In this document: positions 42,402 through 49,992 of the stretch, in pieces
How the letters are laid out: the number at the start of each line of letters is the position of its first letter
How positions within the stretch are numbered: the first letter of the stretch is position 1
From: Shewanella sp. GD04112
GTDB lineage: Bacteria; Pseudomonadota; Gammaproteobacteria; Enterobacterales; Shewanellaceae
Assembly (NCBI RefSeq): GCF_029835735.1
Contig: NZ_JAOEAL010000001.1
Span: 1,488,001 to 1,552,000 of the forward strand
DNA length: 64,000 bases
Reading direction: 5' to 3'
The notes under the pieces: generated by a model
Database searches by the model: none
The model's input: the letters and a program-made list of their open reading frames with translations, nothing else
What the model was told of the DNA's origin: nothing
Made by a program: the position numbers and the translations under genes

Positions 42402-44450
42402 TTAAGCACGTGTTTTCACTAAAAAATGATCGCCCGGGAGCAGTGTCGCCGGCACTTGGGCAATTTGCGTTGAAAGCTCCCCTGGCGTAAAGCCTAGCTG
42501 GGATAATTTTTGACCTAGGGGAGCTAAAAAATTATCAACGCGATTGAGCAGTTGTTGGCTATTACCTTTAAATTGAATATCTAACACTTGCTGATGGAAG
42601 CGTGCCGAAATTAGCAGCGGCCCCTGTGCAAGATTAAACTTCAATTGCAGATGCCAACCTTTGTGCTTTTGTTGTTCGTCATCATTGGCATCTCGTTCAA
42701 ATTTTCCTTCGAGCTGTTCATGCCGTTGATTGATCCCATAGGGCAGGGCAAAAAACCATACCAGATTGCCGTTGTTTTCGCCGCTTGCCTGCTGATAAAG
42801 GTGTAAGCTCGAGGCCAGTTGGCCCATGCTTTCAAGCCCTCCGGCTTTACTCAATTGTCCAAGCTGATTGGTCGATAAACCTGTTTTAGCCTGTAATTGC
42901 TCTAGGTAATCTGCCAGCTTCTGGCTGACCGTATTGTTGCCATTATTGGCCCTAAACCCCAACAATAGTTGAAATAGCGAGGTAATCGCATTGGCATTCA
43001 TAAACACGGCGGGTTGACTAAGCTGTGGCGCGGCAAGGTTTAAGGCTGAGAGCCCAAGCATAGCGTCCTTTAATTCGCTCAGTTCACTTAATTGCCCTAA
43101 TGTTGGCGGGCTTAGATGGGGCAAATGTTTTAATAACTCCGCCGCGAGATTTGCTCCGCCGCGCGCGAGCATTTGTTCTAACGGCAAGGCACCGGCTTTG
43201 GTAAAAGCTTTCTGTAGCACCTCATTGACACTGATTTGTGCCTCGGTGGACTTATTTGTTTTTTCGCCTAATTGAGCCTCCATCGCCTGTGGTTTGAGAC
43301 TCAGCGGCAACTCGTTACCGACTAAGCCAGTTTTAGTGGAACTTGTAGGGGGGAGATCCTGTTGAGCCTTGGCTGCTAAAAGTGAATTTCGATTGCTATC
43401 GAGATTGTTCGCCCCCGATCCCATAGTTTTAGCTTCTAAAGGTTTTAATTCTAGTGGCTTAGATTCAAAGGCCTTGGATTCTAACGTCTTAGCATCAAGC
43501 ACTTGTGCTTTTTGCTGAGCTTGGGAAGTTTCTTGCGATTGCGCCGTGGTATTTAACGTTTGATTTACAACAGTCAGCTTAGGTTCAGTATTGGCTTGTA
43601 GACTGGTTTGAGGATTAGCGGCCGATACATTGATTTTGCTGCTTGGCATATCTGTTGCGGAAGAAGGAGCTAGCATATTGGCAGCTTTATTCTCCGAGGA
43701 CACAGGTGCTTGAGTACTAGGCTTCGCTGCATTTGATGGCTCGGCCTGTGGTGCAATTCCTTCAAGTTTACGTAAAAATGCAGCAATTATCTGAGCAGGC
43801 TCAGTTTTAGTGATGACCACATTAGCTGCTTGTTTATCAATAATGGGAAGTTGAGTTTCATTTATTGGCGCGCCAATGTGGATTTCAAGTTTGCTCAGTA
43901 TTGGGGTCAGGACTAAAATAGGCCTTCCTTGCGAGAGGCTTATTTTAGCTTGATATTCTCCAGTGCTGAGTCGAGTACCAGGATCCTGTGGCACCACAGT
44001 CCCGTTGGCAAATTGAAATTCTTTTGTTGTAACAGTGACATTGGGTAGCGGATATCCCTGCGGCCTAGCCGCTAGGGTATAGAGCTTATCCAGGGAGATG
44101 CCATTTTGCTGCGCAAGTTGCGCTATCGCTTCGGGTAATTTTAGGGTCAGTGTCGCGCCTAGCGTCAGTAATTGTGCGTTAGCGACAGTGCTATTGGCAC
44201 TCGTGCTGGCAGTGGCTTTTGGGGTAATTGGATTCACTAAGAAACTACTCGCCACAATCAAGGCTTGTCTTTGCTGTGCATTAACAAGCTTTAAATTATA
44301 TTCTGTACCGTTTAGAATAATACTATCGCCCTCGGGGGAGACTTGCACTTCAGCTGGAAGGGGACGTGAGTGTACGCTCACGGCATCGTTTGAAGAGGCT
44401 GGAGTGATTAATTGCGCATTAGCGGTATTAATAAGTGGAATTGACTCCAT
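42402..44450 (-). CDS. Second FliK-like protein (hook-length control family)
   Basis: 682 aa. The first ~430 residues are low-complexity, rich in Ala, Gln, Ser, Thr and Leu, with short repeats such as LESKAFESKPLELKPLEAK near residue 330. A helical stretch follows. The C-terminal 80 residues (GWHLQLKFNLAQGPLLISAR; VLDIQFKGNSQQLLNRVDNF; APLGQKLSQLGFTPGELSTQ) have the pattern of the FliK switch domain, though the DPPELG motif of the main FliK is absent. Together with the downstream fhlB it resembles the FliK/FhlB pair found near cheW in pseudomonads. Its precise function is not known to me. Confidence 0.7.
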   Translation of the reverse strand: MESIPLINTANAQLITPASSNDAVSVHSRPLPAEVQVSPEGDSIILNGTEYNLKLVNAQQRQALIVASSFLVNPITPKATASTSANSTVANAQLLTLGATLTLKLPEAIAQLAQQNGISLDKLYTLAARPQGYPLPNVTVTTKEFQFANGTVVPQDPGTRLSTGEYQAKISLSQGRPILVLTPILSKLEIHIGAPINETQLPIIDKQAANVVITKTEPAQIIAAFLRKLEGIAPQAEPSNAAKPSTQAPVSSENKAANMLAPSSATDMPSSKINVSAANPQTSLQANTEPKLTVVNQTLNTTAQSQETSQAQQKAQVLDAKTLESKAFESKPLELKPLEAKTMGSGANNLDSNRNSLLAAKAQQDLPPTSSTKTGLVGNELPLSLKPQAMEAQLGEKTNKSTEAQISVNEVLQKAFTKAGALPLEQMLARGGANLAAELLKHLPHLSPPTLGQLSELSELKDAMLGLSALNLAAPQLSQPAVFMNANAITSLFQLLLGFRANNGNNTVSQKLADYLEQLQAKTGLSTNQLGQLSKAGGLESMGQLASSLHLYQQASGENNGNLVWFFALPYGINQRHEQLEGKFERDANDDEQQKHKGWHLQLKFNLAQGPLLISARFHQQVLDIQFKGNSQQLLNRVDNFLAPLGQKLSQLGFTPGELSTQIAQVPATLLPGDHFLVKTRA

Positions 44451-44671
44451 GTGAGGCCCTTGTTGGTGTATCTAACGGCACGCTATTTTGAAAAATTAAC
44501 AATTGACCAAAATGTTTTGCCAAGTATGCTTATGCGCTTTGTAAAAACAACGACAGTTTCTCTGTCATACTAGAGTATGCCACTCAGGTGAATAATCTTT
44601 TATCGTCACTTGTCCTTGGTCACTTTAGCAAAACTCGATATCTAAGCAGTACATTTATTTAAGAGAGCAAT

Positions 44672-45457
44672 ATGAAGTTGAAATGGCTAGGGGTACTTTT
44701 AGGAATTGCATTACTGCCTAAGGTGTATGGGGCAGAGGCGACTGTACCTGAGACTACTCCAAAGGATACGGCTTCAGCAGTAAAGATTACTTACGATGAC
44801 CCGCGTGATCCCTTTGAGGGGTTTAACCGTGCAATGTGGGATTTCAACTATCTGTATTTAGACCGGTATATTTATCGTCCTGTCGCACATGGATATAACG
44901 ATTATCTGCCATTGCCCGCAAAAACGGGGATAAACAACTTCGTACAAAATTTGGAAGAACCGAGTAGCCTAGTTAACAACGCCTTACAGGGTAAATGGGG
45001 CTGGGCGGCAAATGCAGGTGGCCGTTTTACGGTGAACACCACAATCGGGTTACTCGGGGTATTTGATGTGGCCGATATGATGGGGATGCCACGCAAGCAA
45101 GATGAATTTAACGAAGTGCTAGGCTACTACGGCGTGCCAAACGGACCGTATTTTATGGCTCCCTTTGCCGGCCCCTATGTCGTGCGAGAACTCGCGTCGG
45201 ATTGGGTTGATGGTCTATACTTTCCACTATCTGAGCTAACAGTGTGGCAATCCATTGTTAAATGGGGACTTAAGAGTCTTCATGCGAGAGCGTCGGCGAT
45301 TGACCAAGAAAGGCTTGTTGATAATGCGCTCGATCCTTATACCTTTGTGAAAGATGCGTACTTACAACACATGGACTATAAAGTCTATGATGGCAATGTT
45401 CCTCAAAAACAAGAAGATGATGAGTTGCTCGATCAGTACATGCAGGAACTTGAGTAA
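44672..45457 (+). CDS. mlaA: MlaA (VacJ) family outer-membrane lipid transport protein
   Basis: MlaA removes phospholipids from the outer leaflet of the outer membrane and passes them to MlaC. The family blocks are plain: DPFEGFNRAMWDFNYLYLDR, YIYRPVAHGYNDYLP, NLEEPSSLVNNALQGKW and GYYGVPNGPYFMAPFAGPY. Length 261 aa. The N-terminus is a plain signal peptide (MKLKWLGVLLGIALLPKVYG, then AEA) with no Cys, whereas most MlaA proteins are lipoproteins. Start ATG 44672 follows AGAG. It is unrelated to the flagellar genes on either side. Confidence 0.93.
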   Translation: MKLKWLGVLLGIALLPKVYGAEATVPETTPKDTASAVKITYDDPRDPFEGFNRAMWDFNYLYLDRYIYRPVAHGYNDYLPLPAKTGINNFVQNLEEPSSLVNNALQGKWGWAANAGGRFTVNTTIGLLGVFDVADMMGMPRKQDEFNEVLGYYGVPNGPYFMAPFAGPYVVRELASDWVDGLYFPLSELTVWQSIVKWGLKSLHARASAIDQERLVDNALDPYTFVKDAYLQHMDYKVYDGNVPQKQEDDELLDQYMQELE

Positions 45458-45579
45458 GCTTATGCGCTGTACTTGGCTGTAAATCCTTTTTTGCAGCCAA
45501 GCCCTTGCCGTATTGAATGATTCTTCCGATGTCATGATTGAGTTATTGCTATCGCAATGAATGTTATTCGGGAATCTTT

Positions 45580-46683
45580 ATGGCGTTAAATGATGTTTCT
45601 ATTCTTTGGGTCGAAGACGACCCGGTCTTTAGGCAAATCGTCGCCACATTTCTTATTGGGCGCGGTGCCGAAGTTGTGCAGGCCTGCGATGGTGAGCAGG
45701 GACTGTCTATTTTTAAGCAACAACGTTTCGATATCATTCTTGCCGATCTCAGCATGCCTAAACTCGGTGGACTCGATATGCTCAAGGAAATGAGTAAATT
45801 AGAGCCGCTGGTGCCTTCAATTGTGGTCTCTGGTAATAACGTAATGGCGGATGTCGTTGAAGCTCTGCGTGTTGGTGCCTGTGATTATCTCGTTAAACCC
45901 GTCCCCGATTTATTTATCATCGAACAAGCGATAAAACAGGGGTTGCAACGACACCATTCTGATGATGTGACTCAAGCCGAGTTTGATGCTTTATCTAATC
46001 AAGAGCTTAAGGATAACTTGGTTCTGTTAGAACAAAGTGTCGAGGCAGCTAAGCAAGTTCAGCAGCAGCTATTTCCTGCCTCTAACATAAGCTATCCCAC
46101 AGCCAAGGTGGATTACAGTCTGTTTAAGAGTAGCGATATCAGCAGTTACTTTATTGATTCCACTATGGTGGGTAGTGACTACCTCATCATGTACATGGCC
46201 CATCTCTATCCCGAAGATAATAGAGCGGCTTTTGCCTGTGTATTGCTGCGCAGTTTTGTTAACCAAAAGCTCAAAAGTTATCGTAGTGGCCAAAGCAAGA
46301 CCATTATCGAGCCCTTCAATATGTTAAGTTATTTGAACGAGCGTTTAGTCAAATCTGGCCTCGATATCACAGTCGATATTATTTATGTCGCTATCGAATT
46401 AACACGCTATCGCGCCGCGATTGCGCAAGCTGGTAAGGGGCTGAGGTGTTATTTGCGTAATGATGAAGGTTTGAGCCCATTAGCGCTTTCTGAGAGCTTA
46501 CAATTGGGGATGTTAGATTGGGGGAAACCGAGCATTCAGTTTCGCACTATATTGCCGCAGGAGCAGCTCTGTATTGCGACCAGTGAGCCTGAACACAAGC
46601 AGCAACTCTTAGAAAACCAATTTAAAGGCCTTGTTTATGATTCACAGTTACCAGCGGGTGGCTTTATGCAATTAAGTCTATAA
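45580..46683 (+). CDS. rssB: RssB-like response regulator (receiver plus PP2C-like output)
   Basis: 367 aa. The N-terminal receiver (1-125) has WVEDDP, acceptor Asp56 (IILADLSMPKLGG), Ser84 and Lys106 (DYLVKP). A linker helix follows, and the C-terminal ~200 residues form a PP2C/SpoIIE-like domain (VDYSLFKSSDISSYFIDSTM; LIMYMAHLYPEDNRAAFACV) that lacks obvious metal-binding Asp motifs. This layout is that of RssB, the adaptor that delivers RpoS to ClpXP. ATG 45580 is preferred to the TTG-started frame from 45538. The match in the receiver (ALRVGACDYLVKPVPDL) is strong; the RpoS role is inferred. Confidence 0.75.
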   Translation: MALNDVSILWVEDDPVFRQIVATFLIGRGAEVVQACDGEQGLSIFKQQRFDIILADLSMPKLGGLDMLKEMSKLEPLVPSIVVSGNNVMADVVEALRVGACDYLVKPVPDLFIIEQAIKQGLQRHHSDDVTQAEFDALSNQELKDNLVLLEQSVEAAKQVQQQLFPASNISYPTAKVDYSLFKSSDISSYFIDSTMVGSDYLIMYMAHLYPEDNRAAFACVLLRSFVNQKLKSYRSGQSKTIIEPFNMLSYLNERLVKSGLDITVDIIYVAIELTRYRAAIAQAGKGLRCYLRNDEGLSPLALSESLQLGMLDWGKPSIQFRTILPQEQLCIATSEPEHKQQLLENQFKGLVYDSQLPAGGFMQLSL

Positions 46684-46832
46684 CTGTGGGGAAATTCACT
46701 ATGCCACGACAGTGACTTTGTGCGTATCTATGACAACGAATGTGAAGGTTGGCGATGATTCTAAAATCGACTATTAACCAGAAATGTAATTGGAAATTAG
46801 CTCGATGGCTTAAGTTAATCTTCTATGCGACA

Positions 46833-46866
46833 AATAAAAAACGCTGCCATGGCAGCGTTTTTTATT
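46833..46866. terminator. Bidirectional terminator, perfect 34-base palindrome
   Basis: AATAAAAAACGCTGCCA at 46833-46849 is followed at once by its exact reverse complement at 46850-46866. A and T runs on both sides allow termination in both directions, serving rssB from the left and the peptide transporter from the right. Confidence 0.9.
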
Positions 46867-46884
46867 GATTGAACCTAAAGCATA

Positions 46885-48354
46885 TTAACGTTTAATCGCT
46901 TCATGCTCACCGGTAACGGCAATTTCATCTTCTAACGCTTCGGCTTCGTTGTGATGCTTGCTTTCTGCGCCATGCATCCAATCCACAAGTTTGTCGGCCA
47001 TGAAGTATAAGATCACACCAGAAAGCGCAGCAGTAATCGCGATACCCGAGAAAATGGCCATTGCATTGGCGAGTTGTTCTTCTTTTTCACCGCCGTGGCC
47101 GATGAATGAACCCACTACGCCACCAATCTTGTTAGCAGCAGCAACGAACAGGAACCAAGAACCCATCATTAATGAAGCTATACGTAATGGGGCTAGCTTA
47201 GTCACCATAGATAAACCAATTGGTGATAAGCAAAGCTCACCCATGGTGTGGAAGAAATAAGCACCGACTAACCACCACATGCTCGATTTCGCTGAAGCAT
47301 CGCCACCCATCTCAACAACGGCACCGATCATGAATAAGAAGCCAACGGCTAATAACACTAAGCCTAAAGCAAACTTAACAGGGGAGTTCGGTTCATTCTT
47401 ACCTAAACGTACCCAAATCGAGGCTACAACAGGTGCGAAAATCACGATAAACATCGCGTTTAAGGATTGGAACCAAGTGGTTGGAACTTCCCAAGTACCG
47501 ATCATACGGTCGGTAAAGTCATTCGTGAACAGGTTCATCAAGCCGCCAGCTTGTTCAAACCCCGCCCAGAAGATGATGGTAAATAAGCCCATCACCATGA
47601 TGACTTTAATACGGTCACGCTCAACTTTGGTGAGTGGCTCTTTGCGAACTTCGCCTTTTTCTGCCGCTTTTTGCTTTTCAAGCTTAGCCGCAGGGGTTCT
47701 ACCGATATCACCAAGTAACTTTTGCGCAAACACAAGTTGGATGATTAATGACAGGATCATACCAATACCGGCACAGATAAAGCCGGCTTGGAAGTTGCCA
47801 TCATAAGCCGCCACCACAGAACCTACGATAATACCCGATAGGAAAGCACCGACGTTGATCCCCATGTAGAAAATGGTGAATGCACCGTCACGGCGATGAT
47901 CGCCTTCTTCGTACAAATCGCCCACCATGGTAGAGATATTCGGCTTGAACAGGCCGTTACCTAAGATCAAGGTACCTAAGCCGACATAGAAAACTTCGGT
48001 TTCCATACCTGGTACCCAAGCGTGCGGCGTACCGAGAATAAATTGACCTGCGGCCATTAAAGTACCGCCAATCATAATCGCGCGGCGTTGGCCTAAAAAG
48101 GTGTCTGCTAACCAGCCACCGATAAGCGGCGTTAAGTAAACTAGGCCAGTGAATGTACCATAGAGTGAAATCGCATCGGCTTGCGTCCAACCTAAACCGT
48201 GTCCCCCTTCACTCTGCACTTTGTCCACTAAATACAGCACCAAAATGGCGCGCATTGCGTAATAACTAAAACGTTCCCACAGTTCTGTTGTAAATAGAAG
48301 GAACAGGCCCTTGGGATGACCAAGCATCGTCCCTTGTGGTTTTGCTACGCTCAT
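46885..48354 (-). CDS. POT/PTR2 family proton-dependent di- and tripeptide transporter
   Basis: Inner-membrane symporter that imports small peptides with protons. The ExxER signature is seen in LFTTELWERFSYYAMRAILV, and the second family signature in PLIGGWLADTFLGQRRAIMI. It has about 12-14 hydrophobic helices and 489 aa, normal for the family. The C-terminal tail is charged (HNEAEALEDEIAVTGEHEAI). It is transcribed alone from the divergent region shared with rfaH. It is like the Dtp (DtpA/DtpB) transporters; which subtype cannot be told. Confidence 0.92.
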   Translation of the reverse strand: MSVAKPQGTMLGHPKGLFLLFTTELWERFSYYAMRAILVLYLVDKVQSEGGHGLGWTQADAISLYGTFTGLVYLTPLIGGWLADTFLGQRRAIMIGGTLMAAGQFILGTPHAWVPGMETEVFYVGLGTLILGNGLFKPNISTMVGDLYEEGDHRRDGAFTIFYMGINVGAFLSGIIVGSVVAAYDGNFQAGFICAGIGMILSLIIQLVFAQKLLGDIGRTPAAKLEKQKAAEKGEVRKEPLTKVERDRIKVIMVMGLFTIIFWAGFEQAGGLMNLFTNDFTDRMIGTWEVPTTWFQSLNAMFIVIFAPVVASIWVRLGKNEPNSPVKFALGLVLLAVGFLFMIGAVVEMGGDASAKSSMWWLVGAYFFHTMGELCLSPIGLSMVTKLAPLRIASLMMGSWFLFVAAANKIGGVVGSFIGHGGEKEEQLANAMAIFSGIAITAALSGVILYFMADKLVDWMHGAESKHHNEAEALEDEIAVTGEHEAIKR

Positions 48355-48828
48355 GAAGTTTCCACCTTAAGCTCGTGATTGCCTGTGGCGCCCCTGTAAC
48401 AGGATGATGTCACCACAGAAAAATGGTTGTTGCTCTTCTCATTTATCCACTGTGAATTCGTTGGTTTACTAAAGCTTTAAAGCAAGAGTAACTTGTTGAA
48501 TTACGGCGGCTTTGGTATGAGTTATTGTTACGTTCTTATAATAAAAGTAATATTTTATAGCATTAAATTGAACGATTTCGCTAAAATCCCACCTTATATA
48601 CCCTTTAAAAGTGGCTAAAGTCAATTTTGGCTTGCTAACTGGTGAGATTATCTGCAACTTACGGCAAAGGCCGATTAATGCTGATTTTACTAATATAAGT
48701 CATCATTGTTCATATACCGAGCGGCAATCCTTTTGCGCCAAAAAACTGCTTCCATCCCTATTCACAACTTTGCTATGATTGCGAGCCGTGAATGGACGTC
48801 ACTTAACATAGGGTAGTGAGATTAGTAG
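48355..48828. other. Divergent intergenic region between the peptide transporter and rfaH
   Basis: 474 bases without a convincing gene. The left part is the leader of the minus-strand transporter; a small CCTGTAACAGG palindrome lies at 48398-48408. The centre is AT-rich. The right end carries the rfaH promoter described separately. I saw no riboswitch-like fold or small RNA. Confidence 0.5.
48771..48779 (+). promoter_or_regulatory. Extended -10 promoter of rfaH
   Basis: TGCTATGAT at 48771-48779 is an extended -10 element (TG-N-TATGAT). The -35 region at 48750-48756 (TTCCATC) is poor, which extended -10 promoters tolerate. Start expected near 48786, about 43 bases before the gene. Confidence 0.5.
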
Positions 48829-49329
48829 ATGAAGGCATGGTACCTTTTGTATTGTAAACCTCGAAGTGAAGCGAGGGCACAACAGAACTTAGCGCTTCAA
48901 AATTTAGAGACATACTTACCGATGGTTTCTGAAGAAAAATCTCAACGCGGGCAGAAGCGGATCTGTCGCGTACCTCTATTCCCAAATTATCTGTTCATCA
49001 ATTTCGACCCAAGCCAAACCAGTGTTAAGCAGGTCAACTCTACTCGCGGCGTGAGCCGAATCGTCAATTGTCAGGAAAAAATGACGCCTATAGACGATCG
49101 TATTATTCACGCTATTCGCATGAAAGAATTAACGCCTTCCCAAGCGGTTTTAGACCACGAACTAGAACTAAAAACCGGGGAAAAAATTCGCTTTAAAGAT
49201 GGGCCTTTTGTGGACTTAGAAGGTATTTTTCAAGAGAAATGCCCGAACAAGCGCTGTCATGTGTTGTTTAATATTATGGGGCAGAGCAAAGTCGTTACTG
49301 TTCCTCAGGATTCTGTTGTAAGGCTATAG
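48829..49329 (+). CDS. rfaH: RfaH-family transcription antiterminator
   Basis: NusG paralogue that joins paused RNA polymerase at an ops element and lets it read long surface-polysaccharide operons. 166 aa: N-terminal NGN domain (MKAWYLLYCKPRSEARAQQN; VPLFPNYLFINFD) and a C-terminal KOW-type segment (LKTGEKIRFKDGPFVDLEGI; NIMGQSKVVTVPQDSVVRL). RfaH rather than NusG is indicated by the length, the sequence and the perfect ops site 375 bases downstream. It is the first gene of the polysaccharide locus. Confidence 0.93.
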   Translation: MKAWYLLYCKPRSEARAQQNLALQNLETYLPMVSEEKSQRGQKRICRVPLFPNYLFINFDPSQTSVKQVNSTRGVSRIVNCQEKMTPIDDRIIHAIRMKELTPSQAVLDHELELKTGEKIRFKDGPFVDLEGIFQEKCPNKRCHVLFNIMGQSKVVTVPQDSVVRL

Positions 49330-49528
49330 CATGCTTTGAAATTAAGTATCTTGCTTTAGTTGTCCGCAAAATAGCGGGTTACCCGTTGCAATGCTTAAAT
49401 TTTCTATAGCGCAATATGTAAAATATATGTTTCGGTTTTGGTGCAGGATTTTGCGCCTTTAAAAGAAATAAATAAGTATCATTTTGTACAGCATTTAAGC
49501 AGCAAGAGAGTACACGCATGATTTAATT

Positions 49529-49556
49529 AGGATATGTGATAAATCATATCCTTTCT
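49529..49556 (+). terminator. Possible terminator after rfaH
   Basis: AGGATATG at 49529-49536 pairs with CATATCCT at 49545-49552, followed by TTC. The stem is AT-rich and the T run short, so termination is uncertain. It lies 200 bases past the rfaH stop. Confidence 0.4.
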
Positions 49557-49703
49557 GAGTGCTATCCTTAACCATGCTTGAAGTTAAGTTCTACTTAGAT
49601 TTAGGTTCTAATAGAATTTGAAATTGGTGCAAAACTTAGTGTGACCAATTGAAAAATAAGGTTTTTCGCGTTGCGAAGGGGATTTTGGAGACCGCAATCC
49701 ATG

Positions 49704-49715
49704 GGCGGTAGCGTG
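49704..49715 (+). promoter_or_regulatory. ops element (RfaH recruitment site)
   Basis: GGCGGTAGCGTG is identical to the ops core of enterobacterial RfaH-controlled operons. At this site polymerase pauses and the exposed non-template strand is bound by RfaH. It lies 278 bases before the first structural gene and just after the rfaH gene itself. Confidence 0.93.
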
Positions 49716-49788
49716 TCTGAATGACATCAAATCGATAGTTTCATTCGTTAAGCGAAGAATGCAGAAGGTCTTGTCTGGCACGCAGATT

Positions 49789-49799
49789 GGTAGCGTGTC
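49789..49799 (+). repeat. Partial second ops-like sequence
   Basis: GGTAGCGTGTC repeats bases 49707-49717 exactly, 82 bases downstream. The preceding three bases (ATT instead of GGC) break the ops core, so RfaH recruitment here is doubtful. Confidence 0.4.
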
Positions 49800-49992
49800 A
49801 GGTTTCGATGAACTGCGCTGCTTTGCTGGTCTTCGGCCTCAAAGTTATAGCTCAAAGCGCCGCTCTGAAACGCTTGTAAGTTCGCTTTTAGAGTCTAGAA
49901 CTGAGAAGTACATTGTTCTCGCTTGGCGAAGCCCAATCAGCCTTTAACGTTTTTAATGTTTTCCATCATTTTTACCCAATCGGAGATATCTG

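Larger units (their letters stand above)
49330..49992 (+). other. Long leader of the polysaccharide operon
   Basis: 663 bases without a convincing gene. It holds, in order: a hairpin at 49529-49552, an inverted repeat AATTGGT/ACCAATT (49622-49628 with 49644-49650), the ops element (49704-49715), a partial ops repeat (49789-49799), and several short hairpins with TTCGG or GCGAA-type loops up to about 49940. The last part includes AGTCTAGAA, recalling the hairpin repeats near 52519 and 53085. A start site could not be fixed. Confidence 0.6.

Noticed and set aside
44098..44454. 118-codon plus-strand frame, including a hydrophobic Cys-rich product
   Set aside because: It is antisense to the start of the FliK-like gene; the composition follows from that gene's Ala/Thr-rich code.
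44451..44671. sigma54 or sigma28 promoter for the FliK-like gene on the minus strand
   Set aside because: TTGGCAAAACATTTTGG lacks the -12 GC, and no TAAAG-N14-GCCGATAA match was found.
45472..45501. CTTGGCTG/CAGCCAAG inverted repeat after mlaA as a terminator
   Set aside because: The T run is in the loop and not after the stem, and CCCTTGCC follows, so it does not fit an intrinsic terminator on the plus strand.
47279..47806. 175-codon open frame on the plus strand
   Set aside because: It lies wholly opposite the POT transporter gene, has no ribosome site or family features, and reflects the codon bias of the real gene.
49759..49947. 62-codon frame in the polysaccharide leader
   Set aside because: No ribosome site, no family pattern, and it spans hairpins and the partial ops repeat; treated as untranslated leader.
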